Source of the DNA: Actinomadura graeca | GTDB lineage: Bacteria > Actinomycetota > Actinomycetes > Streptosporangiales > Streptosporangiaceae | Assembly (NCBI RefSeq): GCF_019175365.1 | Contig: NZ_CP059572.1 | Location: forward strand, 3,038,001 to 3,102,000 | Length of the DNA: 64,000 bases | Direction: 5' to 3' | Shown: positions 16,927 to 26,105 of the stretch, piece by piece | Layout: each line of letters starts with the position of its first letter | Position numbering within the stretch: the first letter of the stretch is position 1 | Program-made: the position numbers and the translations under genes | Notes under the pieces: generated by a model | Seen by the model: the letters and a program-made list of their open reading frames with translations, nothing else | Told to the model about the DNA's origin: nothing | Databases searched by the model: none

Positions 16927-18113
16927 CCGGCGGCCTCGGCGGTCGCGGCGAGCCGGGTCGCCGACCACGGCGTCGGCACGAGTCTGCCGCCCTTGACCTG
17001 GTTCATTGAGATGTCGGTGGGCTTGAGGCCGGAGTGGTCGGTGGCGCTGTAGGCGTACCGGCCGGCCGGGGTGACCAGCGTCAGGGATTCCAGCGCGTCG
17101 CGGATCTTGCCCCGGTCGGTGCCGCCGGCCTTCTGGATGGCGGCGGCGAGCAGTTTGACGCCGGAGTAGCCGTCCATCGCGAACTGTGGCGGCTCGTACC
17201 CGTATCTCTGCCGGAACGGCTGGGACATCTCGGTCACGGCGCTCTTGAGCTTGCTGCTCGGCAGGGTGTCGCCGACGACGCCGATCGCGCTCTGCACGTA
17301 GACGCCCTCGGCGGCCGCGCCGACCGGCTGAAGCCAAAGACGGCTGGACTGGGAGCCGGTCATGAACAGCGGCAGCTTCAGGCCCGATGTGGGGTACTGC
17401 TTGGCCATGGTGACTCCGGGCGCGCCGCTGGCCCACACCGCGAGCGCCTGGGCGTCGGTGCCGCGCACGTGCGCGAAGACCGGGCTGAAGTCGTTGGCCG
17501 TCGTCTCGAACGGCTCCTGCTTGACGAGGGTCACGCCGTAGGCGGCGGCGTGCCCGGTCATTCCGTCGCGTCCGGCCAGCGCGTAGGCGCTCTTGGTGTC
17601 GTAGGCCACCGCCACCTTGGTGATCTTGTGGGCCTGGAAGTACTGCAGCATCGCCTCCGCGTACTGGGAGGACAGCGCGGGGACGACGAAGGTGTACTTG
17701 CGGACGGGGTGGACCTGCTTGTCGGCGGGGGCGAGCGAGACGTAGGGGATCTTGTCGCGCTCGGCGAGCGGCTCGACGGCGAGGCCGACGTTGGAGAACG
17801 TGGATCCGAGGATCGCGGTGACCTTGCGCGACCGCAGCTTGTTGTAGTGCAGGACGCCCTGGTCGGGCAGGGTCTTGTCGTCGAGCGTGATCAGCTCGAT
17901 CCGCTTGCCGCCGATCCTGCCCCCGGCGTTGATCTGCTCGACCGCCAGGTCGACGGTCTTCTTGGCCTCGCCGCCCAGCGGGGCGTAGTTGCCGCTCAGC
18001 GACTCGATGAAACCGATCTTGATGGTGGCGCCGCCGGTGGAGCCACCACAGGCCGTCATTGCCATCGCCGGGGCCAGCACCGCGGCGGTCAGGACAGGAA
18101 GGATCTTGCGCAT
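16923..18113 (-). CDS. ABC importer substrate-binding lipoprotein (Leu/Ile/Val-binding family)
   Basis: A 396-residue type-I periplasmic-binding protein. The start is ATG 18113 behind GGGAG. It has a lipoprotein signal peptide ending MAMTACGG, so Cys about 22 would be lipidated. The mature protein opens with IKIGFIESLSGNYAPLGGEA and VEQINAGGRIGGKRIELI, the standard family start. As first gene of the operon it would set the substrate of the LivGFHM importer; the ligand cannot be read from sequence. A good promoter overlapped by a shared element lies upstream, and a PaaX-type regulator is divergent, so an aromatic or acyl compound is as plausible as an amino acid. Confidence 0.93.
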   Translation of the reverse strand: MRKILPVLTAAVLAPAMAMTACGGSTGGATIKIGFIESLSGNYAPLGGEAKKTVDLAVEQINAGGRIGGKRIELITLDDKTLPDQGVLHYNKLRSRKVTAILGSTFSNVGLAVEPLAERDKIPYVSLAPADKQVHPVRKYTFVVPALSSQYAEAMLQYFQAHKITKVAVAYDTKSAYALAGRDGMTGHAAAYGVTLVKQEPFETTANDFSPVFAHVRGTDAQALAVWASGAPGVTMAKQYPTSGLKLPLFMTGSQSSRLWLQPVGAAAEGVYVQSAIGVVGDTLPSSKLKSAVTEMSQPFRQRYGYEPPQFAMDGYSGVKLLAAAIQKAGGTDRGKIRDALESLTLVTPAGRYAYSATDHSGLKPTDISMNQVKGGRLVPTPWSATRLAATAEAAG

Positions 18114-18150
18114 CGGACGACTCCCGGTCGGGATGACGGAAAGTACCGTG

Positions 18151-18179
18151 AACTTAGGCTTATTGCTCACTGCCGTCAA
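18151..18179 (-). promoter_or_regulatory. Promoter of the ABC importer operon
   Basis: On the minus strand TTGACG (18179-18174) is followed after exactly 17 bases by TAAGTT (18156-18151), about 40 bases upstream of the binding-protein start. Confidence 0.6.
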
Positions 18180-18188
18180 GAATCTGAC
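18175..18188 (-). promoter_or_regulatory. Putative operator GTCAGATTCTTGAC overlapping the -35 box
   Basis: GTCAGATTCTTGAC covers the -35 hexamer of the importer promoter and faces the divergent PaaX-type gene. A nearly identical element (GGCAGATTCTTGAC) covers the -35 box of the hydrolase promoter at 19288-19301. The shared placement suggests one regulator, most simply the PaaX-type protein. Confidence 0.5.
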
Positions 18189-18216
18189 GAACTATTCTTC
18201 GTGAGAGGATCTGGTC

Positions 18217-19071
18217 GTGCCGCAATCCGTGTCCGAAACGGTGGCCGAGACCGCCGACGCAGGCGTCCCCAAGGTCCGCCCGCAGTCGCTGATGTTCACG
18301 TTCCTGGGCAACTACGTGCTCGGACGTGATGTCGCGGTGTTCTCCGGAAGCTTCATCGAGGTGCTGGGCCGGTTCGGGATCGGCGAGCACGCGGTCCGCT
18401 CGATGCTGACCCGGATGGTGGCGCGCGATCTCCTCACCCGGCACCGCCACGGCCGCCGCGTGTACTCCGGGCTGACCGAGCGGTGCCGCCGGATCCTGGC
18501 CGACGGCGAGGAGCGCGTCTGGCGGCGCAGCGTGATCAACGACGACTGGGACGGCCACTGGACCGTCCTGGCGTTCTCGCTCCCGGAATCGTGGCAGAGC
18601 CACCGGCACGAGCTGAGGTCCCGGCTGAGCTGGGCCGGATTCGGCCCGGCCGGCAACGGGCTGTGGATCTCGCCCGCCCGGGTGGACGTCACGGAGGTGA
18701 CCGCCGACCTCGGCCTCGACGCGCACGTCAAGGTGTTCGCCGGGCCGTCCCTGCCGCCCACCGACGAGGCGCGCATGATCCGGGACGCGTTCGACCTGCG
18801 CGCGATCTCCACCGGTTACCAGACCTGGCTGGACCGCTGGGACCGGCCCGAGCCCGCCCCCGACGCCCCGGACGATCTCGTCCGCTACCTGCTGCTGACC
18901 ACCGAGTGGCTCAACCTGATCCGCGTGGATCCGCGCATCCCGCTGCGTCACCTGCCGCCCGACTGGCCCGCGATCCGCGCCCAGGAACTGCTGTACACGC
19001 TGCGTGACCGCTATCAGGACGGGGCGCGCGAGATCGCCGAACGCACGATCGAGCTGATCGAGCTCCGCTGA
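18217..19071 (+). CDS. PaaX-family transcriptional regulator
   Basis: A 284-residue regulator. The N-terminal winged helix (about residues 20-90) contains SLMFTFLGNYVLGRD and AVRSMLTRMVARDLLTRHRHGRR, the PaaX pattern; the middle has DDWDGHWTVLAFSLPE and FGPAGNGLWISP, and the C-terminal helical part matches PaaX C-terminal domains. PaaX represses phenylacetate catabolism in E. coli and responds to an acyl-CoA; relatives control other catabolic genes. It is divergent from the importer and upstream of a hydrolase gene carrying the same promoter element. GTG start. Confidence 0.9.
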   Translation: MPQSVSETVAETADAGVPKVRPQSLMFTFLGNYVLGRDVAVFSGSFIEVLGRFGIGEHAVRSMLTRMVARDLLTRHRHGRRVYSGLTERCRRILADGEERVWRRSVINDDWDGHWTVLAFSLPESWQSHRHELRSRLSWAGFGPAGNGLWISPARVDVTEVTADLGLDAHVKVFAGPSLPPTDEARMIRDAFDLRAISTGYQTWLDRWDRPEPAPDAPDDLVRYLLLTTEWLNLIRVDPRIPLRHLPPDWPAIRAQELLYTLRDRYQDGAREIAERTIELIELR

Positions 19072-19287
19072 ACCGCGCATCGCGCCGCAGTGTGATCGGG
19101 GGGGGCACGGACGACCGTCGTCCGCGGCCGCCCCGCCGCTGGTCAAGGGCCTTCTGCGTCCTGATCCACGACGGGTCGTGCACTGCTCGCGAACCGAACG
19201 TGCCCGGCCGCAGCCCGCAGCCTTGAAGCCTCTTCCCGGTCACCGACCCAATCCGGGCGGAGGCCGATCCCGCACAGAGTGAAGTTA

Positions 19288-19326
19288 GGCAGATTCTTGA
19301 CTTTCGCTAAGAATCTGCCGAATATT
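19288..19326 (+). promoter_or_regulatory. Operator-like inverted repeat and promoter of the hydrolase gene
   Basis: GGCAGATTCTT (19288-19298) and AAGAATCTGCC (19309-19319) are a perfect 11-bp inverted repeat with a 10-base spacer. TTGACT (19297-19302) overlaps the left arm and GAATAT (19320-19325) follows 17 bases later as a possible -10. A repressor bound here would block the promoter. Confidence 0.55.
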
Positions 19327-19365
19327 GCGGATGCCTCCCTCCCCGCCTCCCCACGAGGAGCACTC

Positions 19366-20724
19366 ATGAGACGTCCCCGGCAGTGGGCACCACCCCTCGC
19401 GATCCTCACGGTGCTGGCCACGGCGAGCGGCCTGACGGCCCCGGCGCCGGTGGCCGGGGCCGCCGTCCCGTCGGGCCACTTCACCGGGACCCTGCCCGAC
19501 GGGTCCAGCTGGGTCGCCGACGTACCCGAGCACTGGAACGGGACGCTGCTGCTCTACAGCCACGGCTTCGGGCCTCTCGTCCCCGTCGACGCCCCCGACC
19601 CCGTGAGCGCCAAGGCGCTGCTCACACGCGGTTTCGCGCTGGTCGGATCGTCCTACGCCCCGGGATCGATGTGGGCGATGAACACCGCCGTCGCCTCGAC
19701 CCTGGGCGCCGCCGCGGACTTCGGACGGCGCGTCGCCCGTCCGAAGTACACCATCGCGTTCGGACAGTCCATGGGCGGCCTGGTCAGCGCCCGGATCGCC
19801 GAGACACGGGCCGTCGACGGCGCGCTGACCACCTGCTCCATGGTCGGCGGCGCCGCCGACCTGAACAACTACCAGCTCAACGGCGAGCATGCGCTCGCGC
19901 AGCTGCTGGCACCCGAAAAGCAGATCAAGCTCACCGGGTTCACCACCCCCGACGAGGCGAACGCGTCCGGAGCACGGCTCACCGATCTGGTCACCGATGC
20001 CCAGCGCACGGCGGGCGGCCGGGCGCGGATAGCACTGGCGTCCGCCTTGTTGAACCTCCCGTCCTGGTTCCCCGGCGAGGCCAAACCCGCGGACGACGCG
20101 GGGCGCGAAGTGCAGCAGTACAAGTGGCTGACCGCGGGGGACACTCTGCGCTTCGTGATGGGAGGCCGGTACTGGATCGAGTCGGCCGTCGGCGGCAACA
20201 GCGCGTGGAACGCCGGAGTCGACTACGCCGATCTGCTGCACCGCTCCGCGGACCGTCCGGCGATACGGGCCCTGTACCGGCAGGCGGGCCTGAACCTCAA
20301 GGACGACCTCACGCGCCTGACCCGGACCGCGTCGATCCGCGCCGAACCCGCGGCGCTGGTCAACATGCTGCGCACCTCGGTGCCGGCCGGACGCCTGAAC
20401 GTGCCCAGCCTGACCCTGCACACGATCTCCGACAACCTGGCCGCGACCGGGCACGAGACCGTCTACGCCGACCGTGTCACCCGGGCGGGCCGCGCGCGGC
20501 TCCTGCGCCAGGCGTACGTCGACCGCGCCGGTCACTGCCGGTTCACCGTCGCCGAGACGCTGGCCGCCGTCGAGGCGATCCATGCCCGCACGATCACCGG
20601 ACGATGGGGCACGCTGGCCACGCCACGAAGCCTGAACAAGGCCGCCGCCCGCCTAGGCACCGACGGCTCGGCCTTCCTGCACCACACCCCCGATCCGCTG
20701 GTCACCCACCCCGTCAACGATTAG
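19366..20724 (+). CDS. Secreted alpha/beta hydrolase
   Basis: A 452-residue protein starting at ATG 19366 behind GAGGAG. It has a signal peptide (basic MRRPRQ, hydrophobic core, Ala-rich end near VAGAAV). The catalytic layout is that of a serine hydrolase: oxyanion region YSHGFGP, nucleophile elbow GQSMGG with Ser about 135, and a C-terminal His in VDRAGHC (about 390). The exact substrate is unknown. The shared promoter element suggests co-regulation with the importer, so it may release an ester- or amide-linked compound outside the cell that the importer then takes up. Confidence 0.85.
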   Translation: MRRPRQWAPPLAILTVLATASGLTAPAPVAGAAVPSGHFTGTLPDGSSWVADVPEHWNGTLLLYSHGFGPLVPVDAPDPVSAKALLTRGFALVGSSYAPGSMWAMNTAVASTLGAAADFGRRVARPKYTIAFGQSMGGLVSARIAETRAVDGALTTCSMVGGAADLNNYQLNGEHALAQLLAPEKQIKLTGFTTPDEANASGARLTDLVTDAQRTAGGRARIALASALLNLPSWFPGEAKPADDAGREVQQYKWLTAGDTLRFVMGGRYWIESAVGGNSAWNAGVDYADLLHRSADRPAIRALYRQAGLNLKDDLTRLTRTASIRAEPAALVNMLRTSVPAGRLNVPSLTLHTISDNLAATGHETVYADRVTRAGRARLLRQAYVDRAGHCRFTVAETLAAVEAIHARTITGRWGTLATPRSLNKAAARLGTDGSAFLHHTPDPLVTHPVND

Positions 20725-21797
20725 CCATGCTCCACACCGACGGTCCCGCGCCAGCACAGAAGGAGCACTCACACGAGCTCGATGACGGCGCCAGCCCCCA
20801 GAGGATCCCGCTGAACGACCCAGCGAACGCAGCCAGGCATTCTGGGCACACGGCGACTTCACGCCCGGACGGCAACGAACCCCCAGATGGACGCCCTAGC
20901 ATCCCCTAGAGGGCCCGGATGGACCTGAAGCAAGAGACATCCATCCGACGCGCAAGCCATGAGACGCGCTCTGGTTCTCATGGCCAAGGTGCACTCGATT
21001 CATACCCGCAAAGCCGTGACCGAGACGCGCCAAGAGGGGGCGAACTCCCGCAACTGCGGCGTACGCCGGGCCGCCAGCCTCGACGTCCGAGCCGACGCCC
21101 TCCTCTCCGACGTCAACCGAGCCTGAACACCGGTACCAGCTCGTCAATTGGTGGACTCCTCCAGCGCCCACACAGGAAACCGACGTCTTGGCCAGCCACC
21201 ACGGTCCCCTCCGGCTCGTCGGAGTCACGACGGCTCTGCGGCGGGTCCGACCGGTTGAGACGCGGAGGGCCGGACGCGCTGACGTCGTGGTCATCCAGGA
21301 TGCAGGGCGAGGTGAGCAGCGAACACGCCTTACCTCGCCCTCCACTTCTCCGCCCCAGCAGCCACCGACGGAGGCTGCCTCTCCCGCTCCACCTCGTCGA
21401 GGGGCACCAAACGCCGCCTCCCGCGCGCCCCGCTCCTCCGCCCATGCAAGACGAGCGAACGCTTCGCCCTCTTCCTCGCCTGGACACGAGGCATGGTGCG
21501 GGCCGGACAACACTGCCCACCTGATGTCAAAACTAACGTTCTCACTTCCGCACAACGGGACACAGGAGACTGTATGGCGCCGCGGTGTAGATCAGATCAT
21601 TTTCGGCAAGGAATGCGCACATAACCCTGTACACAGGGTCTCCTATGCCCCATCCGTGACACGGGGCGACGTGGCCGACCGTGGCCAGAGACGTCTGGCT
21701 GCTTTCTCAGGCGCCGGGATTCGATGGTCTCAGATAGAAAGCATGGGCTCTCGGGCAGGATTCCCCCCTTGGGCAATTACTAATAGAGACACATGGA
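20725..21797. other. Gene-poor stretch, no supported gene
   Basis: About 1.07 kb. Overlapping open frames on both strands give low-complexity Arg/Pro/Ser-rich translations without family motifs, so I annotate none. A short palindrome ACCCTG-TACA-CAGGGT lies at 21624-21639. GC content drops toward the right end, at the edge of the peptide cluster. Confidence 0.5.
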
Positions 21798-22007
21798 ATG
21801 ACTAACATAGACGCGATTCAGCAGAACATCGATGCAGCTATAGATTTCATGGATGGACCCACTCGTGGCGGCCAGAGTCATCGGCAAGGAAGGCCGTTGG
21901 TGGACTTACCGCATGCCGGTGCTCGCGTCTTCTCCTCGAACGGCACCGAGTTCACCCTTCAGCGGGGGCAGAAGTCCACCCGGGCCACGAAGGGTTTGAG
22001 GCTATAG
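21798..22007 (+). CDS. Small hypothetical ORF
   Basis: A 69-codon frame beginning MTNIDAIQQNIDAAIDFMDG, a plausible helical start, but after about 20 residues the sequence becomes basic and unstructured. No family recognised. It may be the broken 5' end of the gene whose 3' part lies at 22030-22290. Confidence 0.3.
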   Translation: MTNIDAIQQNIDAAIDFMDGPTRGGQSHRQGRPLVDLPHAGARVFSSNGTEFTLQRGQKSTRATKGLRL

Positions 22008-22029
22008 GACGAGAAAAGAGCCACCGTTC

Positions 22030-22290
22030 TTGCCGATTGCGGAGATCGATTGTCGCCGGACCTTCGCCACCATCGTCGCCGGTCCTCCGAAATTCATAGG
22101 CGAAGACTATTCACCCGAGGTGGTCTCTTCAGCATTTCGCAGTTACGATAGCCACCTCATGCACATCGAAGTGATCACGTATCAAGAATTGCTTCCCCAT
22201 GCCGCCCGGGCACTCCAGGTAGAGAGGCACGGTTCTGCGATCGAACTAATACAAGAAGGAAAGCCCTCGGCTCCGGAATTGGCGAGTTGA
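22030..22290 (+). pseudogene. Possible C-terminal remnant of a Shedu/DUF4263-like protein
   Basis: The 86-codon frame contains PPKFIGEDYSPEVVSSAFRS followed by YDSHLMHIEVITYQELLPHA. The second block resembles the end of DUF4263 (Shedu-type nuclease) domains, which close with a pattern like YNS.L..IE..TYDELL. The body of the domain is missing, so this would be a truncated defence-gene relic. The match is short and from memory; a chance resemblance is possible. Confidence 0.35.
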
Positions 22291-22326
22291 TCTCAGAACC
22301 ACGCACAGAAATTGAGAAACGCAACC

Positions 22327-25215
22327 TTACCTCCGCCGATCCCGTAGCTCGTCGACAAGCTTGATGAACTGGTCGGCTGTCGAGTTGGAGTAGAAGTCGC
22401 GAGGCGTGATCTTGGGCAGCCCGGCCTCCTGCATCGAGGTGAGGGCCCGGACTACGAGCAGAGAATTGCCACCCATTTCGAAGAAGTTGTCCTCCATGGA
22501 CACTTCGGTCTTCAGGTGGTGGCTCCAGATGCCCAAGACCTTCTCGGCGAGATCCTCAGGATGCGCAGCGTCCGCCGAGGCGGGGCCGGACGCGCACTGT
22601 TCCAGACTTCCTACCGTTCCCGCGGTAGCCGGGGCGGGGAGTTGGGAGAGGTCCGGCTTCCCGTTGGCTGTGAGTGGTACCGCAGAGATCTCTGTGAGCG
22701 TGGAAGGGATCATGTAATCGGGGAGGATGCGGCGGGCATTGTCGAGTATTCGCCAGGTATCGGTCTGCTGCGTGAGCACGACGTACGCGTCGAGCCGACC
22801 GCTCGCAGGGTCACCGGGAGAGGGCTCGGAGGCGACGACGACCGCGGTGCTTACGGTGGGGTCGGAAGCCAGCACCGATCGGATTTCGTCCAGTTCGATG
22901 CGATGTCCGCGGATCTTGACCTGGTCGTCGAGGCGCCCGAGGTGATCGAGGCGTCCGTCAGGTCGGAGTCTGCCCTTGTCCCCGCTGCGGTAGAGACGTG
23001 CACCGGTCTCGGGGTCGGTGACGAATCTCTGCGTGGTCAGTTCGGGGTGATTCAAGTAGCCGTGGGCGACGCCCGCGCCGCCTACGTAGATTTCTCCTGC
23101 CGCTCCTGGCGGAAGCACGCGCCCCCTCTCATCCCGTACTGACAGCGACCAGCCGGGCAGAGCACGACCGACCGAGCGAGAGCCTGCCACGAGGTCCGAC
23201 GGAGTGATCGTCTGTGCGGTCACATGGATGGTCGTCTCAGTGATGCCGAACATGTTCACCACGCGACACGAGGTGTGAGAGTGCCGGGCGAACCAGGGGC
23301 TGAGTGTCCGCACATCGAGGGGTTCGCCTCCCAGTACCAAGAGTCGCACCGACAGTTCGGCCCGCTCCGACCGGTCTGCGCGGATGAGCTGAGAGAAGGC
23401 CGACGGGGTCTGGTTGAGCACGGTGACTCGTTGCTCGACGAGAAGCTTGTGGAACTCGTCGGTGTCCCGCGCCGTCCAGTAAGGGACGACGACCAGTCTG
23501 CCGCCGGTGAGGAGACATCCCCAGATCTCCCACACCGAGAAGTCGAATGCGCTCGAATGGAAGAAGGACCATACGTCGTGGGGTCCCAGCGCGAAGTCCA
23601 CGGTGGTGGCTTCCATTAGGGCGATCAGATTCCGGTGGGGGATGACCACTCCTTTGGGACGGCCTGTCGAGCCGGACGTGTAGATCACATAGGCGGGATC
23701 GTCACCGGTTCCGGATCGCGGGTGTACCGGGTCGTTGCCGGGTGCACCGCGCGCGCTCAGTTCGTCGACGCCCACGATCCGAACGTTCGCGACAGCCGGG
23801 AAGTGTTCGTCGTCACCGATGACGAGGGGGATGCGCGCGTCTCCCGTGATGTACCTCAGACGGTCCTCCGGATACCGGTTGTCCATCGGCACGTAGGCGC
23901 ATCCTGCCTTGAGGACGCCCAGAAAAGCGACGATCAGGGAGGCGTCGCGGTCCAGGCAAATCCCGATCCTGCTTCCGGGGGCGACGCCAAGGGCGCGCAG
24001 ACCCGTGGCGACCCGATCGGCGCGCTCGTTGAGCTGCCGATAGGTGATCTCGCCGCGTCCGTCCAGGAGCGCTACGGCGTCTGAGAAGCGATGCGCGATG
24101 TCCTCGAAACGTACGTCGATCCGCTCTTGGGCACCTAGGTCGTGGCCGCGGCCTCCCAGATGCAGGACCTCCCGCGTCTCTTTCGGCCCCATGACTGGAA
24201 TCGTCGACAAGGCCGCCTCGCCTGAGCCCTCCACGAATCGTGACACCAGCCGCTCGACCGAGTCACAGAACGTCTCCGCGACCCGCGCTGAGACCATGCC
24301 TTCGTCGAACCAGCACGACCCACCGAATCCGCCGTCCGATCGCTCCGCGCCGTGGACCGTGAGCGGGAACGGAGGAGTCAGGCAGGGCACGTATGTGCGG
24401 TCATCGCTTGCCTCTGAGATAAGTACGCCGACTCCGGGCAGTTCGTATTCCGCCTCAGAACCGGTAACGGTGTCGAGCAGTGCGAGGTAATCCTCGACAC
24501 TCTGGTCCTCGTCGATCTCCCGGACGGTCAGGGTGGTCTCCTGCTGTTCGCGAAGCAGATCGAGTTGCCCGACCTCGATCGTTCCCTTCCCGGAGTATCT
24601 GGCCATAGTGAGGGCGACGGCGCCCAAAAGCATTTTTGTGTTCGCCCCACGGCAGGACAGATCAAGGGCGCTGACGACGCCACCGCAGTTCGAGTCACCA
24701 AGGCCCCAGTCGATGGAGGCCCACCGGGCAGCCGATTCGACTGAGGTCTCGGGCAACAGAGGTGTCTCCTCCGCCGCCTCCGAATCGGAAAGCAGCATTG
24801 TCGCCACCCCGTCCAGCGAGGCGCGCGGGACACGTCGTCGAACGGCGACGAGTACAAGGTCGGCGTTGCCGTCGGCGTACCGCAGCAAGACAGTACGCAG
24901 CGGCTGATCGTTTCGGACTGGTCGCAGCACCTCTCGTAGCGTCCGCTCATGTGCCACCTGGGCTTCACGCGGAGTCGGCACGGCGGTCTCCCAGAGCCGC
25001 GGTCGTCTCAACGCCGGCCACCGCTGAGCCACCTCGTCCAGCCGCCGGCTGATAACGGGGGCATTGACCGGGCCGGACAGCCGTGTGAGCAAGCTGTGGC
25101 AGGCGCGTCCCTGCGCTTCCAATCTGCGGCGGAAAGGCAACAGGGGTCTCTCCCGCGCTGCGGAGAGCCGGACTCGGCCGACCGTGCACGGTGGTTCTTC
25201 GGTACCTGGGGTCAT
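22327..25215 (-). CDS. C*-A-T nonribosomal peptide synthetase protein (threonine-like pocket)
   Basis: 962 residues. Residues 1-360 resemble a condensation domain but are short, and the HHxxxDG motif has become PRASLDG (130-136), so it should not condense. The adenylation domain (375-865) is complete: YTSGSTGRPKGVV, FDFSVWEIWG, NMFGITETT, LYRSGDKGRL and A10 Lys 853. Pocket residues read D-F-W-N-V-G-M-I-H, close to the threonine code DFWNIGMVH. The carrier domain has FFEMGGNSLL with phosphopantetheine Ser 918. No thioesterase follows. I chose ATG 25215 with AGGAAAG; an ATG at 25257 overlapping the SDR stop (ATGA) is the alternative. It is last in the long operon and looks like an off-line amino-acid tethering protein. 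Confidence 0.88.
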   Translation of the reverse strand: MTPGTEEPPCTVGRVRLSAARERPLLPFRRRLEAQGRACHSLLTRLSGPVNAPVISRRLDEVAQRWPALRRPRLWETAVPTPREAQVAHERTLREVLRPVRNDQPLRTVLLRYADGNADLVLVAVRRRVPRASLDGVATMLLSDSEAAEETPLLPETSVESAARWASIDWGLGDSNCGGVVSALDLSCRGANTKMLLGAVALTMARYSGKGTIEVGQLDLLREQQETTLTVREIDEDQSVEDYLALLDTVTGSEAEYELPGVGVLISEASDDRTYVPCLTPPFPLTVHGAERSDGGFGGSCWFDEGMVSARVAETFCDSVERLVSRFVEGSGEAALSTIPVMGPKETREVLHLGGRGHDLGAQERIDVRFEDIAHRFSDAVALLDGRGEITYRQLNERADRVATGLRALGVAPGSRIGICLDRDASLIVAFLGVLKAGCAYVPMDNRYPEDRLRYITGDARIPLVIGDDEHFPAVANVRIVGVDELSARGAPGNDPVHPRSGTGDDPAYVIYTSGSTGRPKGVVIPHRNLIALMEATTVDFALGPHDVWSFFHSSAFDFSVWEIWGCLLTGGRLVVVPYWTARDTDEFHKLLVEQRVTVLNQTPSAFSQLIRADRSERAELSVRLLVLGGEPLDVRTLSPWFARHSHTSCRVVNMFGITETTIHVTAQTITPSDLVAGSRSVGRALPGWSLSVRDERGRVLPPGAAGEIYVGGAGVAHGYLNHPELTTQRFVTDPETGARLYRSGDKGRLRPDGRLDHLGRLDDQVKIRGHRIELDEIRSVLASDPTVSTAVVVASEPSPGDPASGRLDAYVVLTQQTDTWRILDNARRILPDYMIPSTLTEISAVPLTANGKPDLSQLPAPATAGTVGSLEQCASGPASADAAHPEDLAEKVLGIWSHHLKTEVSMEDNFFEMGGNSLLVVRALTSMQEAGLPKITPRDFYSNSTADQFIKLVDELRDRRR

Positions 25216-25253
25216 GGTCGCTTTCCTGCCGGTGCCGGAGCTGTCCCGTGACT

Positions 25254-26084
25254 TCATCTGCTGGTGAATCCTCCGTCGACGGTGAGCACCGTCCCGGTCA
25301 CCTGACGGGAGTCGTCTCCGGCAAGCCAGACCGCGGCGCCCGCGATGTCGGAGGCCTCGATGAGCGTGTTCATCGGCTGATCGCGTATGAAGACCTCCTC
25401 GTGTTGATCTGCCGACAGCTCGAGCGAACGGGCGATCTCCGAAAGCATCCGGCCTTCGACGAGCGGGTCGTCGCGCACGGAGCCGGGACACAGCGCGTTC
25501 ACCCGTACCCGGTACGGCGCGTAGTCGAGCGCCGCCGCCTTGGTCAGACCGATAAGGCCATGTTTGGCAGCAACGTAGCCACCGAAATACCGGTAGCCGA
25601 CCACTCCGGCGGTCGACGAAACGTTGATGATGCTGCCGCACGCCTGCTCGACCATGACAGGGGCGACGGCCTTGACCATTCGCCAGGCGCCGGAGAGATT
25701 CACGTCCAGTATCAGCGACCATTCAGACTCGCTCATCTCATGGATGGCGACGCCGGACGGCGCGGCGATTCCAGCATTGTTGATAAGCACGTCGATGGTG
25801 TGAAAGCGTCCAAGCGCCTCTTCGACCGCGGCGGCCACGCATCCCGCATCCCGCACGTCCACGGTGGCTGCGATCACGGCGCTGCCGAGTTGCTCGCACA
25901 ACCGTGCCGAGTGGTCCAATTGGCTGCGACTGCCGAGTGGATAGCGCACTCCGGCCAGATCGGCGGCGATATCGGTGAGCACCAGGTCGGCGCCCTCGCG
26001 CGCGAACCGGACGGCGCATTCCCGGCCCAGCCCACGTGCCGCTCCCGTGATCACAACGGTCTTGCCCTCCAGGGACATGCCCAT
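25254..26084 (-). CDS. SDR-family NAD(P)-dependent oxidoreductase
   Basis: 276 residues with cofactor motif TGAARGLGR, the structural INNAGIAAP motif, catalytic Ser in INVSSTAGVVG and YVAAKHG giving Tyr-x-x-x-Lys, and the C-terminal GTVLTVDGGF. The inserted segment after the second strand (DLAGVRYPLGSRSQLDHSAR) resembles the insertion of mycofactocin-associated SDRs, which hold their nicotinamide cofactor tightly. It lies between a thioesterase and the C*-A-T gene, so its substrate may be a carrier-bound Thr derivative. That role is inferred from position only. Confidence 0.85.
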   Translation of the reverse strand: MGMSLEGKTVVITGAARGLGRECAVRFAREGADLVLTDIAADLAGVRYPLGSRSQLDHSARLCEQLGSAVIAATVDVRDAGCVAAAVEEALGRFHTIDVLINNAGIAAPSGVAIHEMSESEWSLILDVNLSGAWRMVKAVAPVMVEQACGSIINVSSTAGVVGYRYFGGYVAAKHGLIGLTKAAALDYAPYRVRVNALCPGSVRDDPLVEGRMLSEIARSLELSADQHEEVFIRDQPMNTLIEASDIAGAAVWLAGDDSRQVTGTVLTVDGGFTSR

Positions 26085-26105
26085 GGCTCACCGTCCCTGT
26101 TCCGA

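Noticed and set aside
20896..21555. Minus-strand open frame of 219 codons in the gene-poor stretch
   Set aside because: Gly/Arg/Ser-rich sequence without domains, ribosome-binding site or neighbours; other frames there are equally open.
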